Assembly: GCA_964057225.1 (NCBI GenBank)
Contig: OZ059897.1
Coordinates: 10,106,001 to 10,170,000 of the forward strand
From: Auanema rhodensis
Taxonomy: Eukaryota; Nematoda; Chromadorea; Rhabditida; Rhabditidae
Length of the DNA stretch: 64,000 nucleotides
Direction of reading: 5' to 3'
Every line of letters begins with the position of its first letter. Positions within the stretch are counted from its first letter, which is position 1. Both the position numbers and the translations under genes were made by a program. Below, in pieces: positions 39,939-49,868 of this stretch. The notes under the pieces were generated by a model. The model made no database searches and had not been told where the DNA came from. It was given only the letters and a program-made list of their open reading frames with translations.

Positions 39939-41731
39939 ATGAATATCGACTTAAATGATATAGGCAGAATTGTTGTCATGGTTACTATACTTGCAGGTAA
40001 GAGAAGAACAAATTTTACGGTGGCAAATTCCCATAGCTTCGCTTAGATGTCTATTTTTCTTGAAACAAAGAGTGAAAAATTTTCTATCTATATGAAATCT
40101 TTCTTATTTGAACTATTTTTCTTCAAAATTTGCATAATTATGTCATTGTTTTCAAACTATTCGTATAGTTAAGGCTAAAATGTTTTATTATTACAGCTCA
40201 ACTCTCTTCATCAACTGTATTCAATAAATTTAGTTCAATAACTTTAGAAATGGAAATTGTAAAAACTATTATTCATCCAAAATCATTTCAAAATAGAAGC
40301 GTAGACGAAGAAGAAAAGTCAGTTCCAGATGTAGGAGTATGGTTGGGAGGTAAGTGTTACAAGACGAGTCTTCAGAACTCATTTTAACAATTATATAATA
40401 GCAATTTTATTTTTCAACCTTATTTTAGAGATTGACTCTTTGTATTTGACTTTTTTAACATTATCAAGCTTGTTCACCGTGGCAGTATTTCTGTTGGGAT
40501 GCGTCCATTTATATTATGTTTTACGATATATTAGCAATGATAGAATACAAACAGATTTGTATTATTTAGTATTTATGTTTCCAGTGAGTTAACAGTTTTA
40601 AAATAAATATATTACCTTCACCTCTAAGATAACTTCGTCCTGTGGTTTAGCTGGCATGTTCATTCCTCGAGCAGCCATCTTTCTTTATGCTGTAGCTTTA
40701 GTGTGAGTTACTGTATTGAATATATAATAATTTTCTGTAGATATTTCATGTTCTGCCTTTTTGTTATTGTATCTTTACTATTTAATATATTTGGAAGTCG
40801 AAAAGAAATGGCTGAATACTTGAAAAGCAAGTAAGACATCCTTTTCAGTAGGGTACTTTACATTGCTTATAGCAACATAATGATATCATTCAAAGTTCCT
40901 CCAGTTTGTTTTCTCAACTGCTTACCAATGATTGAAAGCTCTGAGTTATACTTCAAAATTTACTGTAAAAACTGAAATTATTATATTCTAGCGAAAACTT
41001 ACGTCGAATTGAATGGCTTGTATTTCAAACTCCAATTATTAGAACAACACTAGAATTAATCAGTGTAGTAGTATTTATGGAACTTGGGCATAGACATAAC
41101 ATGTATACATCTGTTTGATTGTTCAAAATCTCTTCTTTTAATATTTAGGTGGTTTATGTTTTCACAGTTGTTTGGACTTATTTCCATGTGTGTTGCATTC
41201 TACGGATGTTATATCATAGTACCATTAGGACGTGTAAATGACTCATTAAAAGATGAAAATACCACTTCACGTTTTAGAAGAAACATTTGCCGTACCGATT
41301 TGATTTCATATTTCGAGTTGTGGACATAGCTCAGTGTATATATACAATTCAAAAGTTTTGCTTTGATTTTGCTTCCGCCTTTGATTTGATAGCTCCGGAT
41401 AGAATTTTAACTTCCGCAGCTAAAGCTCAATGTAAGTCCATACTTAATTCTGTAACTTTAATATTTTAGTCTGGTCTTCGTTTATGATGACTTGGGAGAT
41501 GATGCTTCTGTCTGCTCTATCGACATATTGCTTGAGACCTTCGAAAACAATTTTATTCGATCGTTATAGCGTTATAGATGTAGTAGCTACATCTTCACAA
41601 GCAAATGGTAAGGAAGACTATTGTATTTCAAAGCATACCATCAAATTAAAAATTTAGAAAGTATAATCAGTATTAACAATCTACCATCTGGTGAAAATAA
41701 ACCTATAGAAACATTCGACGAGATCATTTAA
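39939..41731 (+). CDS. OST-alpha / SLC51A-like organic solute transporter subunit
   Basis: Ten exons join to about 400 residues with seven hydrophobic segments. The Solute_trans_a (PF03619) core is evident: YYLVFMFPITSSCGLAGMFIPRAAIFLYA, followed by YFMFCLFVIVSLLF and later WFMFSQLFGLISM. The family includes OST-alpha, which with OST-beta moves bile acids and steroids, and TMEM184. C. elegans has several osta genes. The N-terminal lumenal part carries a signal-like hydrophobic stretch, the C-terminus is polar and cytosolic. Between exons 3 and 4 the acceptor giving ITSSCGL was chosen because it keeps phase and restores the family motif. Spacing behind HACL1 is short (171 bp) but does not prove co-transcription. 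Confidence 0.85.
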
Positions 41732-42189
41732 TGTTGAGATCATCTTTGTTTGTTGAGATTATTGAGAATAAAAATTTATTTTATAACTGTTCAAAAACAA
41801 AAAGGCGATTTCTTGCCACCGAGAACATCTTACATTTTGACAGATAACGAATTAAATAGTAAACTAATACTAATCGAACACTTAAAAAGATTAACAATTA
41901 CTAAAAAAAGATATTAGGAAGAAAGATCTTTAAACAATAGTTCTAATCTCAGGTTCATATATCATATTCAATATGTGATAACCTGCTAGTTATTAATTGT
42001 ATGGTTCATAAAATTTATTTTAAAAATTAGTTCAGGCTTAGCCCGTATTAATCTTATAAATTCTATGGTTAATAGAAAAATAATGTTGAGTAGATCGGGT
42101 TGACTTAATGAACATGATAATACTAAATGTATGAACACCCTATTTTCTTAAGGTAATTTATCGATTGAATAAAAAAAATTGAAAAACAC
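41732..42189. other. Host-transposon boundary, no gene
   Basis: AT-rich 3' flank of the OST-alpha-like gene. The mobile-element cluster starts near 42190 with the first GC-rich repeat block. No target-site duplication could be identified. Confidence 0.6.
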
Positions 42190-42400
42190 GCCCCCAAACA
42201 GCTGTCAAAAACATACTTTTGAGGGCGTCAACTGTTAAAAATATACTTTTGGGGCGCGTCAGCTGTCAAAAACATATTTTTGAGCCTCAGCTGTTAAAAT
42301 CATATTTTGGGCTCAGAGTTCATGGATTTTTCTTTTTTAAATTCAAAAATCATGATTTAAAGCATGATTGAACTGAATTTTTAAAAAATAGTTTAAGTTT
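42190..42400 (+). repeat. Short element S, copy 1, 5'-truncated
   Basis: Begins abruptly at CACGCCCCCAAACAGCTG and runs through four degenerate units of about 30 bp, each with CAGCTG, an A-rich middle and TTTTGGGG(GC)G. It ends in the common tail (GGTTCATGGATTTT-like, then ATCATGATTTAAAGCATGAT). Lacks the AGTAGAGAGCC head seen in other copies. Confidence 0.75.
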
Positions 42401-42464
42401 GAAAAAGAATTTTATGCTGATTTCATTGTTTTGCATAATTAAAAATAAGAATTCATAATTTAAG

Positions 42465-43103
42465 ATGGTTAGAGGCAAGATAACTACCCCTGAAGTTCAA
42501 AACATCGTTCTTAGCATGAAGAATAAAGGGTTCAGCGTACGGAAAAAGAGTCAGCTTCTGACCTTGCCGAAGAGTACGATTCAAAATATTTGGAAAGCTT
42601 CACAAGAATCATACCAAACGGAGACAAGAGGAAGAGGAAGAAAAACAACAGTAGGACAAGATAACTTATTAATTAAACTCGTAGAGCGGTATCCGGATAT
42701 CACGTCATTCGAGTTAAGCCAACATCTTCTAAGAATGTTCAGGATTAGGCTTAATCCTTCGGATATTCGACGAAGATTGTTGGCGAGAAATCTAAGAGCT
42801 CGAGTTCCTGCACGAAAGACTTTAATATCGGTTGGTAACAGGCAGAAGAGAATAGATTTTGCCCGAGAGCATTTAAACTGGACGTTCGAAGATTGGTCGT
42901 CTATAATAGTAGAGAGCCATGCCGAATTTACTAACCACGCCCCCAAACAGTTGCTAAAAACATACTTTTCAGGGCGTCAGCTGCTAAAAACATACTTTTG
43001 GGGGCGTCAGCTGTCAAAATCATATTTTCGGCGTCAGCTGTCAAAAATATACTTTTCCTCCCGAGGCAGGCTCTCGAGCCTGCGCATGGATCAAAATGCA
43101 TGA
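42465..43103 (+). pseudogene. Truncated Tc1-type transposase, DNA-binding half only
   Basis: The first 150 or so codons encode the paired-type helix-turn-helix domains of a Tc1/mariner transposase (MVRGKITTPEVQ..., GRGRK hook-like linker, NPSDIRRRLLARNLRAR). It is clearly different from the Tc1 copies further right. The frame stops matching at DWSSIIVES, exactly where the first catalytic Asp of the DDE domain should follow, because element S copy 2 begins at 42908. The frame then runs on through the repeat units, adding a tail of repeated QLLKTYFWGR-like words. No catalytic domain remains, so it cannot transpose; a DNA-binding product is conceivable. Confidence 0.8.
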
Positions 43104-43130
43104 TTTTAAATCTTTTTTAAAATTATTTTA
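42908..43130 (+). repeat. Short element S, copy 2, inserted in Tc1 relic
   Basis: Starts AGTAGAGAGCCATGC and then AATTTACTAACCACGCCCCC, followed by the CAGCTG/GGGGCG units. Its tail is diverged (CCCGAGGCAGGCTCTCGAGCC palindromic stretch near 43061). The left junction interrupts the transposase codons. Confidence 0.75.
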
Positions 43131-43408
43131 ACTATAGGACCCAATTCAGTTCTTATCAGGTGTAGACCTGACATCAATCTTATTGGATGTTGGTTTCCCC
43201 ATATCTCCCACATGAAGTCAATGCCTACTAGAATGTCAGGTGTTACATTTCCACAAGTAATGTTTTCTAACGATAATTCTAGTGCTCTTATTGTATCTCT
43301 ATCCGATATGGACAATTTGGGTAATTCTAATACTCCTACAATTTTTTCTAATCCCAGACACGTGATTTTTTGCTGCCTTGGACCTAGTCGTATATGATTT
43401 TTTTCCAA
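43106..43408 (-). pseudogene. BEL/Pao retrotransposon fragment, DUF1758 protease region
   Basis: A 100-codon minus-strand frame resembles the retropepsin-like DUF1758 domain of BEL/Pao polyproteins: the strand ITCGNVTPDILVGIDFMWEI and, after a short gap, SGLHLIRTELGPIV. The catalytic Asp end and all other domains are missing, so this is a relic. No LTRs were seen. Confidence 0.6.
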
Positions 43409-43693
43409 AACTCAGTTACGAAATTTACCCATTGCTTCTCAATTGTTTGTTGTTGAGAGCTTTGAATATTTTCCATTGCATGTATTTTCAATATACCGGT
43501 GTTATTGGTGAAAATATTGAAAACATTTCTGTATTAATTTGATAAAATTATTAGAATATGATAATATGGCTTACCCCTTTTTCCCTGATATACGATAATA
43601 AATTCCATATAATGTATCGTTTACCGTTTTCCTAAGATTTTCGTTTGATGCGATCCGTATGCAACATTTAGAACAGCAGAACATTGCCGCAGC

Positions 43694-43965
43694 AGTAGAG
43701 AGCCGTGCAAAATTTACTAACCACGCCCCCAAACAGCTGTCAAAAACATACTTTTGGGGGCGTCAGCTGCTAAAAACATACTTTTGGGGAGCGTCAGCTG
43801 TTAAAATCATATTTTGGCATCATGGTTCATGGATTTTCCTTTTTTAAATTTAAAAATCATGATTTAAAGCATGATTTTTTTTAAAATCAAATTTTAAATT
43901 TGTTTATTCAAATGTATGTATATAGTTTTAATTATTTTTAAATATATTAAGTAAAAATAAAAATT
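43694..43965 (+). repeat. Short element S, copy 3
   Basis: Head AGTAGAGAGCCGTGC, then AAATTTACTAACCACGCCCCC, three CAGCTG units and the full AT-rich tail with the ATCATGATTTAAAGCATGAT near-palindrome. The left Polinton end follows within 40 bp. Confidence 0.8.
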
Positions 43966-44002
43966 ATAAATTTTAAATATTTAAATTATATTTAAATTTT
44001 AT

Positions 44003-44707
44003 ATATATATAAATTATATTTAAACTTTAAATAATTAAATTATATTTAAATTTTATATATATAAATTATATTTAAACTTTAAATTTTATATATAAATTAT
44101 ATTTAAATATTTAAATATTTAAATATGTAAATTTGTTTTTAAATTTTATTTATTTCTTTATTTCTTTATTTCTTTATTAAATTTATTAATAATGTTTGTT
44201 TACTTATTTTGTTTATTTTTTATTGTATTGTGTTTGTATTGTTTTTATTTTAAAAAACAGTAAAATTTTTGCATGTATATCGTTTTGTTCACCGTACTTG
44301 TTATGGGTAATTCAATGGAACCCATATCGAAGGTTAATTCGATAAGAACGATATGAAATACCAAAATTTAATGGAACACATATCGAAAGTTAATTCGATA
44401 AGAACGATATGAAATAAAAAATTTAATGGAACACATATCGAAGGTTAATTCGATAAGAACGATATGAAATACCAAAATTTAATGGAACACATATCGAAGG
44501 TTAATTCGATAAGAACGACATTAAATTATTAATTTTTGAAATTACAAATTGTTATTAATTATATTTATTCTAACAAGTAAAGGTTTCAAATTATAATAAA
44601 AGATTAGTTTTAAACTTTATTTTACTAATATAACAATACAATAACTAAATAGAGCACACATTGAAGGTAAATACAATAAGATTAACAAACAGTTGCGCTG
44701 ACCTCAA
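44003..44707 (+). repeat. Polinton left terminal inverted repeat
   Basis: Matches the reverse complement of about 58427-59108 almost base for base, the inner limit being ...GCGCTGACCTCAA. The outer 150 bp is TTTAAATATA-like; the middle holds four units of 54-57 bp (starting near 44324, 44380, 44434 and 44491), each with the near-palindrome ATATCGAAGGTTAATTCGAT. Confidence 0.9.
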
Positions 44708-45336
44708 CGCACATCGATGGTTAATAAACACTAATAACTGCACTGTGGGGGTCTAAATATAGGATAATCATTTTAACATTTCAAAAGTTTTAGTTTCGTA
44801 ATATAATCATTATTAAATATTCAAGAATGAAATATTTTTTACATATAAAACGTTGGCAGTCATATGTTTTGTGGTACAATATGGGTTTAAAAGTATACTA
44901 TGATTAATATATGAGCTATTAAGCAAAGTTTAAAAAGCGTAAATGTTTTACAGAGATGGCTGTTGTTTATGGCACAAACGGTAAACAATAATGTTTAAAG
45001 AGATGTAAAAACTAATTAATATGCAGATTGTTTACAGGTTCAGAGTGCGCCAACTGCTGGCAACTGTCGATGAGATGAGTATATCTGCATAAATATGCTG
45101 TAAAATCTAATTAATAAAAGAATTTCATCAGCAAACTTGATTGTAACACAATGGGTTGTACTTTACAAAAATCTTTGTATAAAAGGTTGGCAATTTTGCA
45201 ACATTTACATTTCAGCTCTGCCGACTATCCGAGGATCCGACGTTTCACCATCTCCTGCCACTCTTTGCCATTCGCCATAGACTGCTCCTCTCTGCAAGTT
45301 TGCCTTATATTTTAGAAAGTTGGATCTTTAGCGGAA
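44708..45336. promoter_or_regulatory. Left internal leader of the Polinton
   Basis: No long frame. It is the 5' region of the spliced gene at 45337. A pyrimidine-poor acceptor TATATTTTAG near 45314 lies 22 bp before the ATG, so the leader may itself be spliced. Promoter elements could not be singled out. Confidence 0.4.
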
Positions 45337-45925
45337 ATGAAGCGTGCTGTACTTGCTGATGTGACAAATGTTGTGCGCAAATCGCCTGAACCTCAAGTAC
45401 CACGACCACCCACACCAGCTCCAAATTTTACAAGTTTTGGTATGAACCTTAACTTGTATTTTTTAAATCTTTAATTTAGATTCACCAATAAAGCAGATGG
45501 AGATTCTGAGAGAGAGCACTCCACCAAGGAGTGTATTAATGAGACCAATTTGTCTCTGCAAAACTTGTAGGGAATCATTGCAGGTTATAGACGAGTATCA
45601 CTGTTTCAGCCTCTGTATAAAGTGTAGAGGAAGGAATGATGCGTTGGGTCTTTTGAAGGAATTTCGTCACTATAAGCCCGAAAAGTTCTCTATTAATGTA
45701 AGCTTGCATATTTATTTATTTTCAATTTTATCATTTTTTTTTTAGATGCGCTCTTATAACACCATGACGTGCAAGCAATTGTTGAACAATATGGGCTATA
45801 TTGTTATATATGCAGATGAGGCTACTGTAAAGACTTTTGGTTATAAGCAGAATGTATTCTACTTTAAACTAAGTCCAGAAGCACTCAACCTGAACATGTT
45901 TATCCGCTTTGATCCTTCATTTTGA
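45337..45925 (+). CDS. Polinton accessory protein with destruction box and cysteine cluster
   Basis: Three exons (45337-45439, 45480-45697, 45746-45925) join in phase to 166 residues. Residues 3-11 (RAVLADVTN) fit the destruction box RxxLxxxxN used by the anaphase-promoting complex. Four Ser/Thr-Pro sites follow (residues 16, 26, 36, 48). A cysteine cluster at C59, C61, C64, C76, C80 and C83, with H75, looks metal-binding. The C-terminal exon is mixed alpha/beta with no known domain. I do not recognise the family. The inference is a regulatory protein acting on host cell cycle or transcription, by analogy with early genes of small DNA viruses; this is not shown by homology. Introns are 40 and 48 nt, as in host genes. 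Confidence 0.7.
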
Positions 45926-46220
45926 CTACAACAAGCACAAATAGTACAATTGGCGTTTTATTCTTGTTTTGTTATGTGGCATTTTTATATTCTCAGCCGT
46001 AACATTTTTTTTTTCCAGCTCTTGCGAATATCCATCAATGGCTCATCAATTGAGGACGAATGATCAACCAACTGGTAAGAATTTGAAAATTTGAATAGTC
46101 TACATTTTTTTTTTCCAGGTTGAATTGTTGTTTGTATTTTGCTGGTTTTTTATTGTTACATTATGCGATATATCAAATAAATCATTTATTATAATTACAA
46201 TTGTTTATAACATTGAAAAA

Positions 46221-47288
46221 TTATACATTTAAATTTTCTGCATCTATCCATTCATTAAAGTTGTCGGGATATCCACTCCATTTTACAAATACTTGACGTT
46301 TACCGCTTCGAGTACGCTCTTTTAAAACTTTTTCTATATAGTACTTGTTACTTTTATTAGTAGCCAAGACAAGTTCAGGTTCGTAGAATATTCCCTTTAT
46401 ACGTTCACCATTATAATCTACAAGTTTATACACGGTTGGGTTTCCGGTTACAACCTCATCAATTGTGAATAGCTCCATTGTATATCCAGACTCGTAGCTT
46501 TTTTCAAAAGTACGCCTATTTTTGCTTATGCGAACAGTATCACCAATTTTAAAGCGGCTTTTAACAGCTGGTGCATATTCTTCAATGAATATATTTGCTT
46601 TAACATCAATGGGCCGCATTTTAATTGACCGATTATAAGATTTATTTATTCCTTCAACCAAGTCATCTAGGATATCAATCCATCGATGATTATTCTTGTA
46701 ATAGAGATATTTCATCATGCGTGTTTTTAAAGTTCTATTTGCTCGCTCCACCATTGCAGCCTTTTGTGGTGAACTTGTAGATCCGTGCAGTATGGCAAAC
46801 TTTTTGAATAGTTTTTCACAATGACTATTATAAAACTCTGTGCCATTATCAGTAATCAACTGAATTGGTATAAAATTCTTGAATAAATTTTCAAATGCAC
46901 TAGCAACCTCTATACCACCTTTAGTTTTCAAAGGCCTAACATATAACATGCGTGTATAAACATCAATCATGGTCAACATGTAAGCATAGCCGTCGTTTAA
47001 TTTTTTATATTTTTGCATATCAACCAAATCTGCTTGCACTGTTAGAAATCGACCACATCCTCTAGTCTTTCTAGTCTGCATACGCATTCTGGTTGGTTTA
47101 TGTCGTGTAAAAGTTTCAGAATCTTGCAAAAAATCATCAACTTGTACCTTTGAAATGCCATGTTTTCGTGCTTGCGATAATAAATTCTTGGCTGATGTAT
47201 ATGAAGCTGGGTGTTTTATATCGTAATAAATGCTCGCCAAAATATCATTTCCATAATCTAATGTAGAACCTTTTACGACCTTGGCCAT
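46221..47288 (-). CDS. Polinton integrase (RVE) with C-terminal chromodomain
   Basis: A retroviral-type integrase of 355 residues from the chosen ATG at 47288. The DDE catalytic core is visible: VQADLVDM (first Asp), ITDNGTEF (second Asp) and KAAMVERANRTLK (Glu). An N-terminal helical zinc-binding-like region precedes it. After a linker with KIGDTVRISK comes a chromodomain (YYIEKVLKERT...VKWSGYPDNFNEWI), which in other elements steers insertion to modified histones. The enzyme joins element ends to target DNA in the nucleus. A longer frame from 47339 adds 17 residues but overlaps the upstream gene more deeply; the shorter start still overlaps it by 44 nt. Confidence 0.93.
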   Translation of the reverse strand: MAKVVKGSTLDYGNDILASIYYDIKHPASYTSAKNLLSQARKHGISKVQVDDFLQDSETFTRHKPTRMRMQTRKTRGCGRFLTVQADLVDMQKYKKLNDGYAYMLTMIDVYTRMLYVRPLKTKGGIEVASAFENLFKNFIPIQLITDNGTEFYNSHCEKLFKKFAILHGSTSSPQKAAMVERANRTLKTRMMKYLYYKNNHRWIDILDDLVEGINKSYNRSIKMRPIDVKANIFIEEYAPAVKSRFKIGDTVRISKNRRTFEKSYESGYTMELFTIDEVVTGNPTVYKLVDYNGERIKGIFYEPELVLATNKSNKYYIEKVLKERTRSGKRQVFVKWSGYPDNFNEWIDAENLNV

Positions 47289-47961
47289 TCTGTGAGTCTC
47301 CTTCTTGTGGTGTGTAATATGATTCGGCGGCAGTGTCAAAAGTCTTTGACCTTTTACTTTTGAGTGTACGAATCGGTGATGGTGAATATCGAATAACAGC
47401 TTTACGATGACGAGGCGTTCTAGGTAATATAGTAGAGTCCAAGTCTGTAACAGCCGGTTCAGCTCTAGTTACAACGTCAACTGAATCATTGTCAGTCGAC
47501 TCTCTTCTAGTTTGTTTCTTGTTAGAACTAGGTACGCCTTTACTGGCTAAAAACTTTGACAAGACTGAAAATCCATTGGGCTCCGTTTTTGTTTTATCCA
47601 ATACAAAATCTAAAATTTTTGTAATATTCGTGTTTGGTACAGCCTCATTATTAATCACAAGTTGATTACTCTTGTTTGTGCGCACCTCTGGAAATTTCTC
47701 CCACAAATTGTTATACTTTCTTGGCAACTTGTATTCTGGCAATAGAGGTGGATCAGCATTTTCCACTTGTACTGATATGGGCGCATCTATACTTTCTCTA
47801 TAGTTTTTGAGACGAGCAATCAAGTCTTCGTATAGTTCAGCCTTTTTATAGTCGGGTATAGCTCTATTTTCTCGTAAAAGCTTGAGCTCTGCATCAAACT
47901 TGTCTATATTAATTGTTTCCTCGTCGACAGGAATTAGTCGATATTTATGGTTGAGCTTCAT
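47245..47961 (-). CDS. Polinton hypothetical protein, 238 aa
   Basis: Acidic and basic, largely helical N-terminal half (FDAELKLLRENRAIPDYKKAE), Pro-rich middle, then a low-complexity tail with several S/T-P sites and Arg/Lys patches. No family recognised. Its ATG overlaps the stop of the 102-residue gene as ATGA (47961-47958), and its 3' end overlaps the integrase start. Nothing in the sequence shows a function; position between integrase and ATPase suggests a virion or accessory role. Confidence 0.7.
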   Translation of the reverse strand: MKLNHKYRLIPVDEETINIDKFDAELKLLRENRAIPDYKKAELYEDLIARLKNYRESIDAPISVQVENADPPLLPEYKLPRKYNNLWEKFPEVRTNKSNQLVINNEAVPNTNITKILDFVLDKTKTEPNGFSVLSKFLASKGVPSSNKKQTRRESTDNDSVDVVTRAEPAVTDLDSTILPRTPRHRKAVIRYSPSPIRTLKSKRSKTFDTAAESYYTPQEGDSQNGQGRKRFYIRLWK

Positions 47962-48266
47962 GATTTAAAACCAAAATAGGCAATACCACATGTAACTATT
48001 GTTTTCAATTGTTTGTGTGAAAGCGTTGCCAATAATGATTTAGCCTTTTCCGGTGTGCGTATCAAAGCTATTTGACGTAATAATGAAGATATGGGCAAGA
48101 GGGTTTTATATTCCTTGTTAGTTAAAAGAAAATTATTATTTTTCACAATATTAAATACAATTTCAACAATAATTTCAATTTGTGCAAAAGAAAATGAGGA
48201 AACAGAACAAGGAGTTTTGGCGCAAGAAGACAAAAAGTTGAAATTTGACAAAATACGACCACTCAT
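47958..48266 (-). CDS. Polinton hypothetical protein, 102 aa
   Basis: Small protein with a Ser/Cys-rich start, a central helix-rich part (IEIIVEIVFNIVKNN, LLPISSLLRQIALI) and the ending LKTIVTCGIAYFGFKS. Starts 12 nt after the ATPase stop and ends in a 4-nt overlap with the next gene. Function unknown. Its openness on the opposite strand at 48091-48282 is a shadow. Confidence 0.65.
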   Translation of the reverse strand: MSGRILSNFNFLSSCAKTPCSVSSFSFAQIEIIVEIVFNIVKNNNFLLTNKEYKTLLPISSLLRQIALIRTPEKAKSLLATLSHKQLKTIVTCGIAYFGFKS

Positions 48267-48278
48267 TGAACAAGCACT

Positions 48279-48959
48279 TTAAACACTAAACACATTTCTG
48301 GCAACATAAACAATAGGGTTCTCCGCTGTTATAACAGATAGTATACGCTGCTTCTCACTTGTTAAAGGATGATTGTCAATCAGTAAATGACTATAGGGAG
48401 TAGACATTGCATCATCATACGCCTCTAGAGCATTTTTGAAACGTGGCCCAAATAATTGCTGCAGACAATTACGTATTTGTAATATATCTGAATGACTTTT
48501 CATCAGTATTATATATGTACTATTGATTCGACTGGTCCTGTCCAGTTGAAATGTCGCTTGCACAAGATTAAACACTGCCAAATTCCAGTGATGAGCCCAT
48601 ACTGTAAAAATGTTGTTGAGTAATTCCTTTGCTGCTTTATTCGATGAAAAAAAGTTCATCAAATCATCCAGCACTAGTATAGTATTTACTCCCTTTTGTT
48701 CTTTTATCAAATCAGGATCAGGAGGCCCTTGAATAATTATTAAACGCTCATCATTTATTGGTACACCTGACGATGACCCACATTGACTAAACCAGAATAT
48801 TCTATCAATGGGGACGTTGAAAAACTTTTCAGTATTTTCACATATGTGCTTTATGAGGGTTGTTTTACCGCATTGGGTAGCACCTATTACAGTTGTCTGA
48901 CTGGGTAGTTTGAAGCTGAAAACCATAATCAACCACTCGTAAATGTACCTAAAATGCAA
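48279..48959 (-). CDS. Polinton DNA-packaging ATPase (FtsK/HerA type)
   Basis: 226 residues, or 215 if translation begins at the ATG at 48926 (MVFSFKLPSQTTVIG), which I think likelier. Walker A is GATQCGKTTL, Walker B ILVLDDL, followed by the conserved WAHHWNLAVFNLVQATFQ sensor region with a Gln and an RTSRINSTYIIL strand. This clade of ATPases pumps genomes into capsids of Polinton-like and adenovirus-like lineages. It is divergent from the penton-like gene at 49006, so a bidirectional promoter must sit in the 46-80 bp between them. Confidence 0.92.
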   Translation of the reverse strand: MHFRYIYEWLIMVFSFKLPSQTTVIGATQCGKTTLIKHICENTEKFFNVPIDRIFWFSQCGSSSGVPINDERLIIIQGPPDPDLIKEQKGVNTILVLDDLMNFFSSNKAAKELLNNIFTVWAHHWNLAVFNLVQATFQLDRTSRINSTYIILMKSHSDILQIRNCLQQLFGPRFKNALEAYDDAMSTPYSHLLIDNHPLTSEKQRILSVITAENPIVYVARNVFSV

Positions 48960-49005
48960 ATGATTTCATTTGCAATAGTGTACACGTATCAAGTGGTGGT
49001 TTGTC

Positions 49006-49863
49006 ATGGATGATTTTTACATTACTCTTCCATCATCAGTTGACTCTGAAAAAAGTAATACATCATCAGTGTTTCTTACCAGATTACCTGAAACACTAAG
49101 GCTACGCAATAATAGATATTGCATTGGGCTGACAGACATCATTTTTCCTTGTTCTATATTAAATGTTCAAAAAGATTTATCTTATACACTACGTTTTTCC
49201 AATAGAAAATTTATTCTACACTTGCCTAAAGGCAACTATGCAAATGGTGATGAAATAATACGCGGAATCAATGCTGGAAGAGAATCATTTATCGCCAACA
49301 ATACAAAGCCTCTTGGAGCTGAGGAAGAAGCACGTATAAAAAGTTTAATAGATAAAGATGAAGATGTAAAAAAATGGTATAATAATCGCCAGGCTGAGGC
49401 TAAGCTAGTGGAGGAAATGCTCGCAGACGCCACATTTCAGTTTAACAAAACATTGCAGCGCATAGAGTTTGTAACAAGCAAGCGACTATTAATGAATGCA
49501 ACGCTTGGTGATGATTTTGCATATTTTCTTGGTTTTGAAAATAAAAACATCAACGATACAATAATAGCCAGGCGTCCCATTGATTTTTCAAATAACATTA
49601 ATACAATGTATATATATTGTGATATTGTAGAATATTCCATTCTTGGTAATGTGAAAGCTAATTTACTTGCATGTTTGCCTGTACCACCTCCTACTGAATT
49701 TGGTAAAATGATTGCCAAAACATTTAATCCTATTCGTTATGTACCAATCACTAGACAAACACTCGATACCATACGTATTGAAATTTTAGATGAATTTGGT
49801 CGTCCTATGCAATTTAATTATGGTTCTACAGTTGTTACATTGCATGTTAAAAATATGAAATAA
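49006..49863 (+). CDS. Polinton minor capsid (penton) protein
   Basis: 285 residues. N-terminal MDDFYITLPSS and the C-terminal strand pattern MYIYCDIVEYSILGNVKANLLACLPVPPP, then YVPITRQTLDTIRIEILDEFGRPMQF and VTLHV, match the single-jelly-roll penton of Polintons. A helical insertion rich in Glu and Ala (about residues 95-145) is unusual-looking but open. The protein should form capsid vertices with the double-jelly-roll major protein. Confidence 0.88.
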   Translation: MDDFYITLPSSVDSEKSNTSSVFLTRLPETLRLRNNRYCIGLTDIIFPCSILNVQKDLSYTLRFSNRKFILHLPKGNYANGDEIIRGINAGRESFIANNTKPLGAEEEARIKSLIDKDEDVKKWYNNRQAEAKLVEEMLADATFQFNKTLQRIEFVTSKRLLMNATLGDDFAYFLGFENKNINDTIIARRPIDFSNNINTMYIYCDIVEYSILGNVKANLLACLPVPPPTEFGKMIAKTFNPIRYVPITRQTLDTIRIEILDEFGRPMQFNYGSTVVTLHVKNMK

Positions 49864-49868
49864 ACGTT

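Noticed and set aside
42190-43800. GC-rich repeats as a CRISPR-like array
   Set aside because: Units are contiguous and degenerate without unique spacers, and the genome is eukaryotic.
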